From NCBI GenBank assembly GCA_013433145.1, contig CM024184.1, forward strand, positions 2,294,137 through 2,358,136: 64,000 nt of DNA, in the 5' to 3' direction. A program made the position numbers and the translations under genes. The notes under the pieces are model-generated. The model worked only from the letters and a program-made list of their open reading frames with translations, did not search any database and was not told the origin of the DNA. This DNA is from Ascaris suum (taxonomy: Eukaryota > Nematoda > Chromadorea > Rhabditida > Ascarididae). Of the stretch, positions 62,000 to 64,000 are shown one piece after another. Within the stretch, counting starts at the first letter, position 1; each line of letters begins with the position of its first letter.

Positions 62000-63400
62000 A
62001 GCAAACTTCCCCCTATTTTTTCGCATAGCACTGCCAGAGCCATCCCGCTTCCTAGTCCTCTTCCATGCTTGGCATCTCTTTTAATGACCTTAGCATTAAC
62101 ATATTAGAATGCGCTAGAGAAATTTCCATATCTACGCTTTCGACTGTGAACAGTGGTTTTTATTATTTAAAAAAAAAATCTTCCAGCGTTCTTATAAAGC
62201 TGAAATTAAACCCATTCCTATTTTCTGTCAAGTTTAGCTAAATCTCATTCCATCTCCTAACAACTATGTGAAGATCCATGAATAGAGATCACAAATCAAT
62301 TAAAAAAATTCCCATTGATCTAAAACGCATACAAATTTCTTATTGTCAAATAGAATAACTCGAAATCTTTTTTATAGATGCACTTGAAGATGACATAATA
62401 TTTTAACCGAATGGTATGCATTGCGAAGAGCAGATTTTATAACTTCAGCTGTTATACTTCCAGAGTTGAAACTAGCAACTAGACACACAAGCAGAAAGAC
62501 ATACAGCCACAGACATAGAACTACAAAAACGTATAAATATGAAATGCATATATACAACAATGTAGAATTTACATAAGCAAAAATTTACATACTGTACACA
62601 CACATGAAATTCTGGGAAACACATAACAGGTGGTCGTCATGTTCTACGTTAATTCGAAGAAATAGAGAGTAATTGCCACAATAGTCAATTCAAACTTCGT
62701 AAGGAATTTCAGGATAATTCGATTAGGCGTAAAAGCGATATTAAAATTTAATATTTTGTTTATAAGCGACTAATTTATGGTGGAGAACGGCCTAAATGTA
62801 TATCGATAGAATGGCAAATGTTAATTCCCACTCTAAATGTAAATAGATAATAAAAGGTAGACAATCGAAGAATATCTCTGATCATTCCACTTGCCAATGT
62901 CACCTCTCAAATAGTCGAAGTTGAAATTTTAAAAAAAAATCTTCATATCTTACGTTTTCTCGACTTCTTTTTCAAGTTTTTATTTCGTCTGATTTCTATT
63001 CGATAACTTAGTAATAAAGATATGCAAATCAAGGAAACAATGAAGAAATATCAACCGCCGACCAAAAATATGAATACTGCAGTTTATATGTGAATAAATA
63101 ATAAAATGTTTCGTTTCGTATCTATTTTAGCATCAAAATGACTGATATAGATCTGCATTGCCATTCGCCGTTGACCAGTTCTCGTCCAGCGAAGCTTCCA
63201 AGTTTGAGTTCATAGCATTTCAGAGTTTATAGCACTGATTATATAACGACTAGTAGTTCGAGCATGCATCGCTTTCAAGATCGAGTACACAACATCTTGT
63301 AATTCAAATATATAACAAATATTACCCATTCAAAATCACATTCGCTTTCATGAAAATCAACGAACATTAGCAATAATGCGTTTGTGAATCACCTGCGTCA
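62000..63400. other. Intergenic sequence
   Basis: No supported exon. It holds an inverted copy of the dispersed CTGTCTG repeat at about 62430-62540 and otherwise AT-rich sequence. Confidence 0.4.
62430..62540 (-). repeat. Inverted copy of the dispersed CTGTCTG repeat
   Basis: On the minus strand TGTCTGTGGCTGTATGTCTT precedes TAGTTTCAACTCTGGAAGTA and AACAGCTGAAGTTATAAAATCTG, matching the layout of the 59147 copy with more divergence. Confidence 0.6.
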
Positions 63401-63459
63401 CTCATATACCCTATCGGCTAATGATATCGAGTAACATGACGCAATCGCTTTTGAATTGC

Positions 63460-63854
63460 TTACGACGGATTACTCCAACTGAAGGTGCCTCTCGTATTTC
63501 TTGGAGTACACTTAATTATCGGTTGTTGTCGATTGCCAACTTGTGCAACTTTACGATTTGAAAATTGCATGAGAAAATGTCTGCGAAATTCCGTATGAAT
63601 ACACATATAAATGAAGAAATTAAGTGTTGAATAGAAACAATTCGAAATGATAATTATATATATTATTATACCAAGAGTACGTTTTGATAGCCCACTAATG
63701 ACAGCCGCTGTGTAAATTAAATTCGGCAAGCACCAGAAAATGAAATATGCCACTACAACAGCAGATAGTGTTGTCATTAAATTGCGCTCCGCTTTATTTG
63801 AAGTGCTAGATGTGACACGCCAACGCACGAGTAAAATCACATACAAATAAATAC
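63460..63854 (-). CDS. Srsx-family chemoreceptor, last exon
   Basis: The exon starts in phase 1 behind acceptor TATTTGCAG and ends at a TGA. It covers the end of TM5 (IYLYVILLVRWR), an intracellular loop, TM6 (VVVAYFIFWCLPNLIY), TM7 ending LNFFIYMCIHTEFRRHF (the NPxxY position reads LNFFIY) and a Ser/Arg-rich tail. The layout matches the last exon of the Srsx-like gene at 11187-14962, whose final exon also begins just before the end of TM5. The rest of the gene lies beyond the right edge. Ligand unknown. Confidence 0.82.
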
Positions 63855-64000
63855 CTGCAAATAACCCTCTTTATTAATTAATTAAATATTGCAGTAATCA
63901 GCTAAAATCGAAATCACTAATATCTCGCAGATGGTTTTTTAATCACATGTATAGAAAAAAATTTCTAGAAATTGACTTAATTCCAACGATTTGATGGTCG

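Overview
This is an AT-rich nuclear window from a parasitic nematode, very probably Ascaris (A. suum or A. lumbricoides). The strongest evidence is a six-exon gene on the minus strand (30203-35089). Its predicted mature product, 149 residues after a 20-residue signal peptide, agrees as far as I recall with the pepsin inhibitor PI-3 crystallised from A. suum. Nematode-style splice sites, acceptors that fit trans-splicing, long (TA)n arrays and Srsx-type chemoreceptor exons fit the same assignment. Almost all coding sequence lies in short exons, so the models below were built by joining exons with matching phases at GT..AG borders. No RNA data were available.

Layout from left to right. 110-2927 (-): 5' end of a Hook/ZYG-12-like dynein adaptor that runs off the left edge. 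9.0-9.25 kb and 10.36-10.96 kb: exon-like blocks not resolved into genes. 11187-14962 (+): a complete five-exon Srsx-like GPCR of 304 aa. 17833-22563 (-): a divergent PI-3 paralogue with the same exon plan. 24793-25155 (-): a possible small two-exon gene. 30203-35089 (-): PI-3. 35677-36379 (-): a three-exon orphan gene of 120 aa. 38.4-39.7 kb: a GC-richer block with possible exons. 40614-40971 (-): a secreted protein with two ShK-like domains and two frame breaks. 42400-43755 (+): the C-terminal part of a NUDT7/8-like Nudix hydrolase whose 5' exon was not found. 44697-46933 (-): an 82-aa secreted peptide precursor with a GKR processing site. 47325-47746 (-): exons of an unidentified gene. 49708-49881 (+): an isolated strong exon. 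58378-58989 (-) and 60646-61872 (+): 3' parts of two unidentified multi-exon genes. 63460-63854 (-): the last exon of a second Srsx-like GPCR that runs off the right edge.

The two pepsin-inhibitor genes form a tandem pair on one strand and probably act in the same process, blocking host or endogenous aspartic proteases. The remaining genes are functionally unrelated neighbours (dynein adaptor, chemoreceptors, CoA-type Nudix enzyme, secreted peptides), as is usual in nematode genomes. Non-coding space holds seven long (TA)n arrays, three poly-G tracts of 13-16 nt, a perfect 27-bp hairpin, short tandem repeats and about five copies of a dispersed CTGTCTG-rich repeat.
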